A DNA stretch of 64,000 nt from Pedobacter sp. W3I1 (GTDB lineage: Bacteria > Bacteroidota > Bacteroidia > Sphingobacteriales > Sphingobacteriaceae): the NCBI RefSeq assembly GCF_030816015.1, contig NZ_JAUSXN010000001.1, positions 5,270,001-5,334,000 on the forward strand, read 5' to 3'. Below the pieces are notes generated by a model. The model was not told the origin of the DNA, did not search any database, and saw only the letters and a program-made list of their open reading frames with translations. The stretch's first letter is position 1; every line of letters starts with the position of its first letter. A program made the position numbers and the translations under genes. Shown in pieces: positions 43,889-53,176 of the stretch.

Positions 43889-45421
43889 CTACTTTTTATG
43901 CCTGTTATCTACCGGTTTTTTCAGATCAATCTTCCAAACCGAAACAGCACTCAATTTAACACCCGAAGAAGTACGGATCTTCAATGTATCCCAGTAACTA
44001 TTTGGAAAAAAAATATCGGTCATCGCCGTTAGTCCATTATCCGAAAATAGCTCTACCGAGGTTTCATCGAGAATCAAACTAAGCTTTAGATTTTTGGATT
44101 TTGAAATCCGTGGAGCAACGTGTTTTTTAGCAAATCCCTTTTCGAAAGATGCATCACCAGCGCTCCTCCTGTCGATAAAATAACTGTCATTCTTTTCATC
44201 ATAGCCAATGATGAGCTGCTCTTTATCGCGGTTTTCCAGCACAATATCTACCTTTGCTAATTTGGCAAGGCTTAGTTCAAGTTTGAATTTTCCATTGAGG
44301 GGCTTAATATAAGAAGAGAGATTTAGCTCCTTGCCTGTAGAAACGTTAGTACTGTTGTATACAGATTTCAACAGTGGAGCGATTTCTTTTACAGGAACTG
44401 AACGAAGGTAATAGTCGTTCCCAACATTTTCAAGCGATAATTCTCTTGGGATTGTCATAGCGCCACGCCAGGCCTTGGTAGGCACCTGGTTGGCATATTG
44501 CCAGTTGTTCATCCATCCAAGGAAGATCTTCCGGTCACCGGTATTAGACCAGGTAACCCCTGCATAATCATCAGTACCATAATCTACCCATTTCTGTTTT
44601 ATAGAATTTGGCGTGAATTTATTCCCGTCAAAACTTCCGGTAAAGTACTGCGTCGCAGAACCTCCGTTAGGACCTCCCGGATTGATGCTGACCAACAGCA
44701 CCCATACTGTTTTACCATTGCTTTTAAGTGGAAATAGATCCGGGCATTCCCACACGCCACCGTGCGCGCCCAAGTTGGCTCCAAATTCGCTCTCGCGTTT
44801 CCAGGTTTTTAGATTCGGGGAAGAGTAGAAAGTGATCCTATCTTTTGTAGCCAGGGTCATGATCCATTTTTTTCCCTGTTCGAACCACATCACCTTTGGA
44901 TCCCTGAAATCGGTAATCCCGGGATTCGGCAACACCGGATTTCCTTTATACTTCGCCCAGTGCGCCCCCTCATCTATACTATAGGCAATACTCTGATACT
45001 GGTGCAAGCCGGTTTTGGCCTCCTCAATCTTTTGGTTATGGTGGGTAAATATGGCAACCATGGCATTCTTTCCAAATCCTGCGGTATTGTTTTTATCGAT
45101 TACGGTACTTCCGGAGAAAATCATCCCAAGACTATCGGGATAAAGTGCGATTGGCTTTTCCTCCCAGTTGAATAAATCGCGGGTTGTAGCATGTCCCCAG
45201 TGCATAGGTCCCCATGTTGTTCCTCCTGGGTGATACTGGAAGAAAAGATGATAAACCCCATTGTAATAGACCATGCCGTTGGGATCGTTCATCCAATGTG
45301 CCTTTGGCGAAAAATGGAAAGCCGGCCTGTATTTTTCACCTTTGGTAGATTGGGCATTGGTGCCAATAGAAAACAGACTGTAAAGTAAAAAGATCGCTGG
45401 TCTTATAAATTTGTTTTTCAT
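43889..45421 (-). CDS. Glycoside hydrolase family 32 (fructan beta-fructosidase / levanase type)
   Basis: 510 residues with a type I signal peptide (MKNKFIRPAIFLLYSLFSIG, cut near TNAQ) and no lipobox, so it should act in the periplasm. The five-blade propeller has the nucleophile Asp46 in HWMNDPNG, the stabiliser Asp174 in FRDPKVMWF and the acid/base Glu225 in WECPDLFP. A C-terminal beta-sandwich follows (about 380-505). It should release fructose from fructo-oligosaccharides, inulin, levan or sucrose; the type cannot be told from sequence. It lies after SusD across a repeat-bearing 340-bp gap. Confidence 0.93.
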   Translation of the reverse strand: MKNKFIRPAIFLLYSLFSIGTNAQSTKGEKYRPAFHFSPKAHWMNDPNGMVYYNGVYHLFFQYHPGGTTWGPMHWGHATTRDLFNWEEKPIALYPDSLGMIFSGSTVIDKNNTAGFGKNAMVAIFTHHNQKIEEAKTGLHQYQSIAYSIDEGAHWAKYKGNPVLPNPGITDFRDPKVMWFEQGKKWIMTLATKDRITFYSSPNLKTWKRESEFGANLGAHGGVWECPDLFPLKSNGKTVWVLLVSINPGGPNGGSATQYFTGSFDGNKFTPNSIKQKWVDYGTDDYAGVTWSNTGDRKIFLGWMNNWQYANQVPTKAWRGAMTIPRELSLENVGNDYYLRSVPVKEIAPLLKSVYNSTNVSTGKELNLSSYIKPLNGKFKLELSLAKLAKVDIVLENRDKEQLIIGYDEKNDSYFIDRRSAGDASFEKGFAKKHVAPRISKSKNLKLSLILDETSVELFSDNGLTAMTDIFFPNSYWDTLKIRTSSGVKLSAVSVWKIDLKKPVDNRHKK

Positions 45422-45761
45422 AATTTATTATTTAAGTTTTAGCAAATGAAGCTGTATCAAAAAGCATTTTCTTGATTGATTAACAAAATAAATTCCGGAA
45501 AGTCGTCATGCTCAGCTTGACTGGGCATAATGTCATTAAGTTAAGTACCATTGTTGTCAGTCTGAGCTTGTCGAAGACCTTTTAAGTAATCGAAAACAAA
45601 AAAACATTTGTCCTTCGACAGGCTCAGGATGACAATGTTTTTTGTTTTCTCCTTAACCTTAAGGACATTGGATTCCCACCTGCGTGGGAATGACGAAAAT
45701 CCCAAATTTAATTCTTTAACAATTCTTAAATTTATCTTTTGATACAGCCTCTTTTAAAATG
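45422..45761. repeat. Repeat-filled gap within the fructan operon
   Basis: No gene. An imperfect inverted repeat of about 28 bases has arms at 45549-45578 and 45610-45637 (CATTGTTGTCAGTCTGAGCT versus the complement of TCCTTCGACAGGCTCAGGAT). A second hairpin at 45672-45691 has perfect 8-base arms ATTCCCAC/GTGGGAAT. Both are typical dispersed repeats of this bacterial group. Either could slow or stabilise the transcript between susD and the GH32 gene. Confidence 0.7.
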
Positions 45762-47480
45762 CTACCATCCGTTGTTTTGTTTATATACCCCGCTACTAAA
45801 GTTAATCTGATTTAATGGGATCGGGAAATATTCATCCCTTCCTGCCGTAAACCTGGCATCTGCGAGATGGACAACCCTTGATTTTTCGACCGTAAAATAA
45901 GCGTTCATAGTCTGCGCGGCAATCCCCCACCTCACCAAATCAAAAAAGTGATAGCCCTCTGCTGCAAATTCAAGTCTCCTTTCAAACCTCAACGCCTGCC
46001 TTGCAAAATCGGGGGTCCAGTCGCAGTTTACCCCAGGCTGATAAGTCTGCGCGTTATAGTTTGAGGTGGGATTACCCGCAGCAGTTTTCAACAGGTTTCG
46101 GCTTAAGTTGGCGCGGTTTCTAACCTGGTTGATCAATGGAACCGCCTCTAATGGCCGTCCAAGCTCTATGAGCGCTTCCGCTTTCCAGAGCAGGACATCA
46201 GCATAACGGATGATCTCCCAGTTTTTGGAACTTCCGATGAAGGGTGGAACTTTCTGAAAAGAAGGATCATCGGGAAGCACAGCCTCTTTCATACTGGCAA
46301 ATGCATCATATATAGCTGGTGCCCTTGACCAGGAACGCTGGAAAAGAAAGGTTGATTTGTATTTAAAGGGCGCTCCTGGCCTGGCTACCGTGTGGTCAAG
46401 GCGCGGATCAAATGAACTGCTTTGAAAATCTAAGGAAGCGGCAACATCATTATTGTTGTAAGTCAAGAAAAGCGGCAAGCCATTGGCTCCTGTTTTAAAG
46501 GCATTTATCAGATCGTGGCTGGGCACATTGAAACCACAGCATCCATATTCCTGATTCATCGGATAGTTGAGTGCATGCCCATAATCCAGTCTTCCCTTTG
46601 GCGTACCATCATCTTTTGAATACTGGATGGCGAAAACAGATTCAGGGCTGTTATCAGAAGCAGCTAAAAAGTTGTTGGCAAAATCGGCACTCAGGCTGAA
46701 TTTACCTGATGCGATGATCTCATCACATAAAGTGTTTACTTCATTTAGTTTAGCAGCATCAATACCGCTTACCGCGTTATTTTCGCTTTGGGTATAGGCC
46801 TGGTACAACAGCACTTTGGCCAGATAAGCTTTCGCAGCATTTCTGTTTACCCTGCCCTTATCGGCCTGATCTACTGGCAGCGCCGTTGCGGCCGCCCTGA
46901 AATCATCTGCAATCTTTGTCCAAAGCGCATCGTTACTCAACGCCCTGTTGGAAATTGTAGGATAGTCTGCCTTTGGCGTATTCTGATCGATGAAGGGTAC
47001 GTATTTGAAAAGGATTTTGAGCAGAAAATAAAAGTGGCCCCTTAAATACCGAAGTTCGCCCTGACGCTGAACCTTATTGGGGTAATCAGTAGCAGACATG
47101 GCATCGATCCTTCTCAGCGCATCATTTGCCCGACCGACACCAACATACAGCCTGAACCACACCTGATCAATAAGTGCATTATCAGGCCTGTTAAGTGAAA
47201 ATGTCTCAAAAAGATGGAATTCTGAAAGATCCCCGGGACCATCACCTCCCTTATAGGTATCTCCTCCGCGGACACTCCCATACGGCCACATGCTGGAATA
47301 CGGTGAGGTGTAGTGATCATTTCCAAGCGCTGAATAAGCCGCAATTACCATTTTATCAATATTCTCCGGAGTGTTCAAATCATCTCCTGAAACCACACCC
47401 TGTGCTGGTTCATCAAGGGCTTTTTCGCATGAGAAGAAAAGCGTAGCAAAGAATGCCAGTGTATATATTAACTTTTTCAT
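45762..47480 (-). CDS. SusD/RagB-family outer-membrane glycan-binding lipoprotein
   Basis: 572 residues. The lipoprotein signal ends at Cys18 (LFFSCEKALDEP), so the protein is anchored at the cell surface. The N-terminal SusD-like domain is marked by AYSALGNDHYTSPYSSMWPY and LRYLRGHFYFLLKILF; the C-terminal RagB part has WEIIRYADVLLWKAEALIEL and a final RFERRLEFAAEGYHFFDLVR. It caps the SusC barrel and presents fructan oligomers to it. It follows SusC after 17 bp. Confidence 0.93.
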   Translation of the reverse strand: MKKLIYTLAFFATLFFSCEKALDEPAQGVVSGDDLNTPENIDKMVIAAYSALGNDHYTSPYSSMWPYGSVRGGDTYKGGDGPGDLSEFHLFETFSLNRPDNALIDQVWFRLYVGVGRANDALRRIDAMSATDYPNKVQRQGELRYLRGHFYFLLKILFKYVPFIDQNTPKADYPTISNRALSNDALWTKIADDFRAAATALPVDQADKGRVNRNAAKAYLAKVLLYQAYTQSENNAVSGIDAAKLNEVNTLCDEIIASGKFSLSADFANNFLAASDNSPESVFAIQYSKDDGTPKGRLDYGHALNYPMNQEYGCCGFNVPSHDLINAFKTGANGLPLFLTYNNNDVAASLDFQSSSFDPRLDHTVARPGAPFKYKSTFLFQRSWSRAPAIYDAFASMKEAVLPDDPSFQKVPPFIGSSKNWEIIRYADVLLWKAEALIELGRPLEAVPLINQVRNRANLSRNLLKTAAGNPTSNYNAQTYQPGVNCDWTPDFARQALRFERRLEFAAEGYHFFDLVRWGIAAQTMNAYFTVEKSRVVHLADARFTAGRDEYFPIPLNQINFSSGVYKQNNGW

Positions 47481-47497
47481 TTTTTTTATATCTGATT

Positions 47498-50400
47498 TTA
47501 CAATGTGATATTAAGTCCAATGGTTCCAACAACAGGCACAGGAAATCCATAATTAGGAATTTCCGGATCGGTACCGGTAAAGGATTTGCTCTTGATGGTA
47601 AACAGGTTACTGCCTTGTACGAATATCCTGAAGTTTTGTATTTTCATGTTCAATGCCTTTTTCAGGTTATAACCGATCTGCAGGTTGCGAAGCTTGAGGT
47701 AAGATCCGTTCTCTATGAAATAGGTCGAGAACCTGCCCTCGTTATTGCGGTCAACAAGTGTGAGCGCCGGAATAGTCGAGCCGGGATTCGAAGGACTCCA
47801 GGCCTCAAGTGTCCTGCTGCCCCAGTTCGTACCTGTCCAAAGCGAAGAAAAATCGGTATAGGTCTTAAAATCATTCACCACATCCACATGAATGGCCTGA
47901 AGGAAAAAACTCATATCGAAGTTTTTGTAGCTGAGTGAAACATTCAGCCCATAGGTGAACTTAGGGCTATTGTCGCCTATAAAGTCGCGGTCCAGATCGT
48001 TAATCACCCCATCGTTGTTTAGATCCTTATATTTAATCCTGCCTAAACCCTTTCCCGGTTGGCTGGCATAGGCATCCACTTCGGCCTGGGAGGTAAAGAG
48101 GCCGTCGGCAACATATCCAAAATAGGAATTTATGGGCCTTCCGAGTACGTTTTTGTCGGTACCATTACCAGGATAGGAAGCCAGTACATCTTTAGGCAGA
48201 TAGGTTACCTTGTTTCTGTAGAGCGAAAAGTTACCCGTCAGGCTGAAGCTAAAATCCTCGCCAATCCTATCTTCATAGGTAAGAATCGCATCAAGCCCCT
48301 TGTTCTGGAGCGAAGCGCCGTTGCTATAGCTGTTCCCACCGTCTCCAAGTACAGCCAGGTAAGCCGGACTGATTAAAATATCTGAGGTTTTCTTAATAAA
48401 ATAATCAACAGATCCTGTAAGTTTATTGTTCCATAAGCCAAAGTCAAGACCAAAATTCGATTCTCTCAGCGATTCCCATTTCAGGTTGTCGTTCCCCTGT
48501 TGAATAAGGGCAAAACCAGATGGCAGCTGGCCTGTACCGGCACCGGTAATATCGTAGGCTGTACCTTTGTCAAAGTCCCATGTTGGATCCGTACCATAAA
48601 TAGACGAATATAGGGAGCGGGTAGCGTTATTGGGAATTTCCTGATTTCCGGAGCGGCCCCATCCATATCTTAGTTTTAGATCAGAAAATAGCCCCAGATC
48701 CTTGATAAACTTTTCTTCACTCATCCTCCAGCCCAGGGAGAAAGCAGGGAAAGTACCATACCGGTTTTCTTTACCAAAACGCGATGAGCCATCTCTCCTC
48801 AAGGTTACAGAGGCAATATAACGGTCGTTGTAGCTGTAGTTGACCTTTCCGAAATAAGACAACAGCCTGTTTCCAGCCCCACTTCCTCCGTTGAGGGTAT
48901 TGGTGGCACCTGCGTTAAGGTAGGCATAATCAATATTTTCTATTGCGAGACCTTGTCTGCTTGCCGAAAACTCCTGGCTGATGTTCTTGATGTATTCCTG
49001 ACCGGCGAGTATTTCCAGGTTATGTTTATCCCTGGTGAGCTTATAATTAAGGGTATTCTGCCAGATGATGTTGCCCTGGTAAGTCTGTGAATTGCTTACC
49101 TGGTTTGCAGGATCGGCCAAGAAACCAGAAACATATGATTTCTTTAACAGGCGCTGATAGCTACCGTTATAGTCTACACCGAAATTTGTCCTGAAGTTCA
49201 GCCCTGGAATGATTTGGTAATCTGCGTAGGCATTTCCAAAAAACCTGTAGAAATTATAGGTATTCTGTTTATTGTCCTCTATGAGTCTAACCGGGTTCTG
49301 TCTGTCTGTCATTCCTGCTGCAGGACCTCCCCAGCCTCCGTTTACGGTATATACCGGAACAACGGGTTGTTGTACGAGCGAGGCGAAAAGGATATCGCTT
49401 GCCGGGATCTGGGCATTCTTGATATAGCTTGCCGAAAAATTCTCGCCGATTTTCAGCTTGTTGTCGAGATAATTATAGTCAGAATTGAATCTCGCCGTAT
49501 ATTTCTGGCTTCTCGACTCCTTCACGATGCCTTTGTTATCATAATAACCTACTGAAAAAAGACTGTTGCCTTTTTCCCCGCCATTTGAAAGGGCTGCATC
49601 GTAGGATTGGATGATTGAATTCTGCGCAATCTCATCAAACCAGTACGTATCTGCCGCTTTCATAGTCTTTGCCGCATCGATATACTCCGGAAAGATTACG
49701 CGGTTAAGTACCGGGTTGTTAAAATTATTGTTCCAGTCATATTGATAGATCTGGTTATTATTGGGATTGGCCTTATCGTTTACGGCTGCCTGCCAATAGG
49801 CACGGCCTCGTTCCCCGGCATTTAGCGTTTTAAGTTTAGTGGCATAATTCTGAATAGATGTCGAGGCGTTGAAGTCGATCTTCGAGTACCCCTTCTTAGC
49901 CTTTTTTGTAGTGATGATGATTACACCATTTGCAGCACGTGAACCATAAATGGTTGCAGAAGATGCATCTTTTAGTACCTGAATGGATTCGATATCATTC
50001 TGGTTAAGCTGTTCAAGTCCGTTCTTAGTAGGTACGCCGTCGATTACGTACAGTGGATCATTATTGCCCAGGGTCCCAATACCACGGATCCTAACCGTGG
50101 CCTGGCCGCTTGGAGAACCATCTGTGGTAATAAGCACCCCAGGAACTCGTCCCTGCAGGGATTTTACGGCATTACCAGATGGGATGTCCCTGATCTTCGA
50201 TACATCAACCACATTGACCGCTCCGGTGATATCTTTCTTGCGTTCTTTCTGATAACCCGTAACCACGACCTCGTTGAGGTTATTGATCGTGATGTCGAGC
50301 TTCACCTTTAGATTGGCTGATTCTGCGGTAATGGGAATAGTTAATGGTTCAGCTCCGATATAGATGAACCTGAGCGACTGACCTGCAGAAGCTTCAATTT

Positions 50401-50578
50401 TGAAACTGCCTTTAGCATCTGTAGTCACTGTTTTCTGGGTACCTACGATAACTACCGTTACAGCCTCCAGGGGAACGGATTCATTGTCGGTGACAACACC
50501 GCTGATTAGCCTGGTCTGGCCAAAAGCCAGGCCTGTTGCCATACAGGCAAAAAGCCAGGTAAGGAAAATTTTTCTCAT
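47498..50578 (-). CDS. SusC/RagA-family TonB-dependent transporter
   Basis: 1026 residues with signal peptide (MRKIFLTWLFACMATGLAFG). A carboxypeptidase-regulatory-like domain (about 25-95) precedes the TonB box NEVVVTGY and the plug (GAVNVVDVSKIRDIPS, VRIRGIGTLGNNDPLYVIDG, LKDASSATIYGSRAANGVII). The rest is the 22-strand barrel, ending with an alternating hydrophobic strand GTIGLNITL. It imports oligosaccharides, here probably fructans, across the outer membrane with energy from TonB. Complete; the partner SusD is directly downstream. Confidence 0.95.
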   Translation of the reverse strand: MRKIFLTWLFACMATGLAFGQTRLISGVVTDNESVPLEAVTVVIVGTQKTVTTDAKGSFKIEASAGQSLRFIYIGAEPLTIPITAESANLKVKLDITINNLNEVVVTGYQKERKKDITGAVNVVDVSKIRDIPSGNAVKSLQGRVPGVLITTDGSPSGQATVRIRGIGTLGNNDPLYVIDGVPTKNGLEQLNQNDIESIQVLKDASSATIYGSRAANGVIIITTKKAKKGYSKIDFNASTSIQNYATKLKTLNAGERGRAYWQAAVNDKANPNNNQIYQYDWNNNFNNPVLNRVIFPEYIDAAKTMKAADTYWFDEIAQNSIIQSYDAALSNGGEKGNSLFSVGYYDNKGIVKESRSQKYTARFNSDYNYLDNKLKIGENFSASYIKNAQIPASDILFASLVQQPVVPVYTVNGGWGGPAAGMTDRQNPVRLIEDNKQNTYNFYRFFGNAYADYQIIPGLNFRTNFGVDYNGSYQRLLKKSYVSGFLADPANQVSNSQTYQGNIIWQNTLNYKLTRDKHNLEILAGQEYIKNISQEFSASRQGLAIENIDYAYLNAGATNTLNGGSGAGNRLLSYFGKVNYSYNDRYIASVTLRRDGSSRFGKENRYGTFPAFSLGWRMSEEKFIKDLGLFSDLKLRYGWGRSGNQEIPNNATRSLYSSIYGTDPTWDFDKGTAYDITGAGTGQLPSGFALIQQGNDNLKWESLRESNFGLDFGLWNNKLTGSVDYFIKKTSDILISPAYLAVLGDGGNSYSNGASLQNKGLDAILTYEDRIGEDFSFSLTGNFSLYRNKVTYLPKDVLASYPGNGTDKNVLGRPINSYFGYVADGLFTSQAEVDAYASQPGKGLGRIKYKDLNNDGVINDLDRDFIGDNSPKFTYGLNVSLSYKNFDMSFFLQAIHVDVVNDFKTYTDFSSLWTGTNWGSRTLEAWSPSNPGSTIPALTLVDRNNEGRFSTYFIENGSYLKLRNLQIGYNLKKALNMKIQNFRIFVQGSNLFTIKSKSFTGTDPEIPNYGFPVPVVGTIGLNITL

Positions 50579-50609
50579 AAAATTCAGATTTGGTTAGTAT
50601 TATGTTTGG

Positions 50610-51500
50610 TTAAAATATTTGTTCAATAAACTTTTTGTATTCTTCAATCTCATATTCCGGACAGCCCCCCTTTTTAGTGGCTATAAAAGCCCCCATCCCG
50701 ATCGCATTCTTTATGATGGTTTTTGGTGACAAGCCCAGTTGATGATTGGCAATAAAGGCTGCAAGAAAAGAGTCTCCACTCCCAATGGTATCTTTAACCT
50801 TCACCTCCGACCCCCAGGCATGGTAGGATTGATCCATCCGATAATAGGAAGCCCCAAATTCCCCTTTCGTTACGATCACTTCGGGAATACTGAAGCATTC
50901 CTGTATAAAACCGACCTGCTCCTTTTCATTGACGAAACTTCCCCCGAAAAGGATCTGAACCATCTGGAGCTCCGACTCGTTAAATTTGATGATATCTGCC
51001 CGCTCCATCAGGTCTGCCAACAGGCGCTTATTAAAAAAAGGAGGACGGAGGTTAATATCAAATACCTTTATCGCATCGCTTTCCAGGAAATTGAACAGCG
51101 TTTCTCTGGAAAGTGTATTTCTGGAGGCCAGGCTTCCGTATACAAAATATATGGATGATTGCAGTGCACTATCAATCATGGACTGGTGATCTATAAAATC
51201 CCATGCAACAGGAAACACGATTTCATAAGAAACCTCATTCCTGCTACCCACCCGGGCAATTACTTCGCTGGTCGGGTGAATCGTATCGCGTTGAAGGAGG
51301 CTTTTGTTAATTTGCCAGCCATCAAGCAGACGTTCCAGTTCCAATCCCTTTTCATCATTGCCAATCTTACTGATGATACTGGTGGGCAGTCCAAGCTTGT
51401 TTAAATGATAGGCGACATTTAATGGCGCACCGCCCGGCATAGCTCCATCAGGCAGCACATCCCATAATATTTCGCCAAAGCATATAGCAGGTGTAATCAT
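50610..51500 (-). CDS. PfkB-family carbohydrate kinase, probable fructokinase
   Basis: 296 residues. Family signatures are GGAPLNVAYHLNKLGLPTSI near the N-terminus and DTIGSGDSFLAAFIANHQLG near 236-255, with the catalytic Asp in GSGDSF. EILWDVLPDG is the usual opening of bacterial fructokinases. In this operon it should phosphorylate fructose released by the GH32 enzyme and brought in by the MFS porter. It lies between the porter and SusC genes (spacings 18 and 31 bp). Confidence 0.9.
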   Translation of the reverse strand: MITPAICFGEILWDVLPDGAMPGGAPLNVAYHLNKLGLPTSIISKIGNDEKGLELERLLDGWQINKSLLQRDTIHPTSEVIARVGSRNEVSYEIVFPVAWDFIDHQSMIDSALQSSIYFVYGSLASRNTLSRETLFNFLESDAIKVFDINLRPPFFNKRLLADLMERADIIKFNESELQMVQILFGGSFVNEKEQVGFIQECFSIPEVIVTKGEFGASYYRMDQSYHAWGSEVKVKDTIGSGDSFLAAFIANHQLGLSPKTIIKNAIGMGAFIATKKGGCPEYEIEEYKKFIEQIF

Positions 51501-51518
51501 GTTCTTGTCTTTATTTAT

Positions 51519-52850
51519 TTAGTGCATTACAATTCCGGTTTCTATCTGCTCCAGCGACTTGCCTTTTGTCTCCGGCATCATTTTCCAAACGAATATCAAC
51601 TGCAAGACCATCATCGCAGAGAAAAAGAAAAAGATGTTTGCCCCTCCAAATGATTCTGCCAAGTAGGGGAAGCAGAATGCAATCAGTGCTGCCATTACCC
51701 AATGGGTAGAACTGCCGAGTGTCTGCCCCTTTGCCCTGACCTGGTTGGGGAAGATCTCGGAAATGAATACCCAGATAACCGCTCCCTGAGAAAAAGCAAA
51801 GAAAGCAATGAAAAGCATGACATAAATCGGGATCTCGAAACCGCTGGATGAACCGCCCAGAAAAGCAAATGCAACAAGTGCAAGGGATATGATCAGGCCT
51901 ATGGAACCGATCAGCATCAAGGTTTTTCGACCAACTTTATCGATGATATTAATAGCCAGTAGCGTAAAGATAAAATTGACCATTCCAATACCGACAGTGG
52001 ATAAAAGCGAAGAATGTGCACCAAGCCCTGCCATCTCAAATATCCTTGGCGCATAGTAAATGATGGCATTTATTCCGGATACCTGGTTGAAGAAGGCAAA
52101 CAGTACGGCCAGAATAACAGGTGTCTTGTACTTTCCTGAAAAAAGTCCGTCTGAAGATTTATCCTGCTGCATATCCTGACCAGACTTCTTGATAGCGGCA
52201 AGTTCTTCATTGCAGTTTAGTGGATTGATGATGCGAAGGATTTCCAATGCTTTATCGTAGGCACCACGTTTGAGTATAAGCCATCTTGGGCTTTCAGGAA
52301 TAAAGTAGATTAGCACCAGGAATATTAGTGAAGGAAATGCCTGAACACCAAGCATCCATCTCCAGGATGCCTCGCCACCCTGGCTTAGCAAATAGTTTGA
52401 CAGATAGGATATCAATATCCCCAGTACAACATTAAACTGGAAAAGCCCTACAAGCCGGCCCCTTCTATGTGCCGGGGATACCTCTGAAATATAAATAGGT
52501 GCCGTTACAGACGATATGCCCACGCCCAGGCCACCCAAAAAGCGGAATGCCAAAAAGATATACCAGTTATCCGCCAGAGCAGTACCAAGGGAAGAGAGTA
52601 AGTATGCAGCAGCCACGAAATAAAGTGTGTTTTTTCTTCCGAAATAATCAGATGGGCGGGATCCTATCAGAGAGCCGATCACCGTACCGATAAGTGCAAT
52701 GGATATGGTAAGCCCATGCGCAAATGCGGAAAGGTTCCAAAACTGTTGAATGGATTTTTCAGCTCCTGATATCACGGCTGTATCGAATCCAAACAGAAAG
52801 CCGCCTAGGGCTACGACCATGGACCAGGCCAGGACGGAATGTTTTTTCAT
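51519..52850 (-). CDS. MFS sugar porter, probable fructose/hexose:proton symporter
   Basis: 443 residues with twelve membrane helices. Sugar-porter motifs are GGFLFGFDTAVISGA in helix 1, RPSDYFGRKNTL after helix 2, PESPRWLILK after helix 6 and PETKGKSLEQIE at the end. It belongs to the group that includes XylE and GLUT proteins. Its gene is first in the minus-strand fructan operon, so it faces the divergent regulator gene, and it should carry fructose across the inner membrane. Confidence 0.92.
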   Translation of the reverse strand: MKKHSVLAWSMVVALGGFLFGFDTAVISGAEKSIQQFWNLSAFAHGLTISIALIGTVIGSLIGSRPSDYFGRKNTLYFVAAAYLLSSLGTALADNWYIFLAFRFLGGLGVGISSVTAPIYISEVSPAHRRGRLVGLFQFNVVLGILISYLSNYLLSQGGEASWRWMLGVQAFPSLIFLVLIYFIPESPRWLILKRGAYDKALEILRIINPLNCNEELAAIKKSGQDMQQDKSSDGLFSGKYKTPVILAVLFAFFNQVSGINAIIYYAPRIFEMAGLGAHSSLLSTVGIGMVNFIFTLLAINIIDKVGRKTLMLIGSIGLIISLALVAFAFLGGSSSGFEIPIYVMLFIAFFAFSQGAVIWVFISEIFPNQVRAKGQTLGSSTHWVMAALIAFCFPYLAESFGGANIFFFFSAMMVLQLIFVWKMMPETKGKSLEQIETGIVMH

Positions 52851-53176
52851 AAGGGTCTATTATTGGTTAAGGATTGCAAATTGGACAAAAACAGGAAGGA
52901 AGGACAACAAATTTGTTTCAAAAAAATACAATTTCAAACCAAATCACAATGCACTGATAAACAGATGTTTAACACAAAATAAATTTTAACTTTTTAGATG
53001 GGTTATGGTTTTTAGACATCATTATTAAGGTTTTGATACATCGGACAAAGTCCCGGTTGAATCAGCCGGTAGGCATCATTTTTTAAAGCTTTCAAATTTC
53101 ATTACCTTTAGAATGTATTGTTATAAAAGGATACTAACCAGATATCACCGGGAATTCAATCTCTCCCATTATTTGA
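52851..53176. promoter_or_regulatory. Divergent control region of the fructan locus
   Basis: AT-rich 326-bp region between the porter gene (minus) and the hybrid regulator gene (plus). Both promoters must lie here, and probably the binding site of the regulator's AraC domain. No clean consensus pair with correct spacing is evident on either strand, so I do not mark the elements. Confidence 0.5.

Noticed and set aside
47453..47938. Plus-strand frame of 161 residues over the susC 3-prime end
   Set aside because: Opposite strand of the well-supported SusC gene; no domain.
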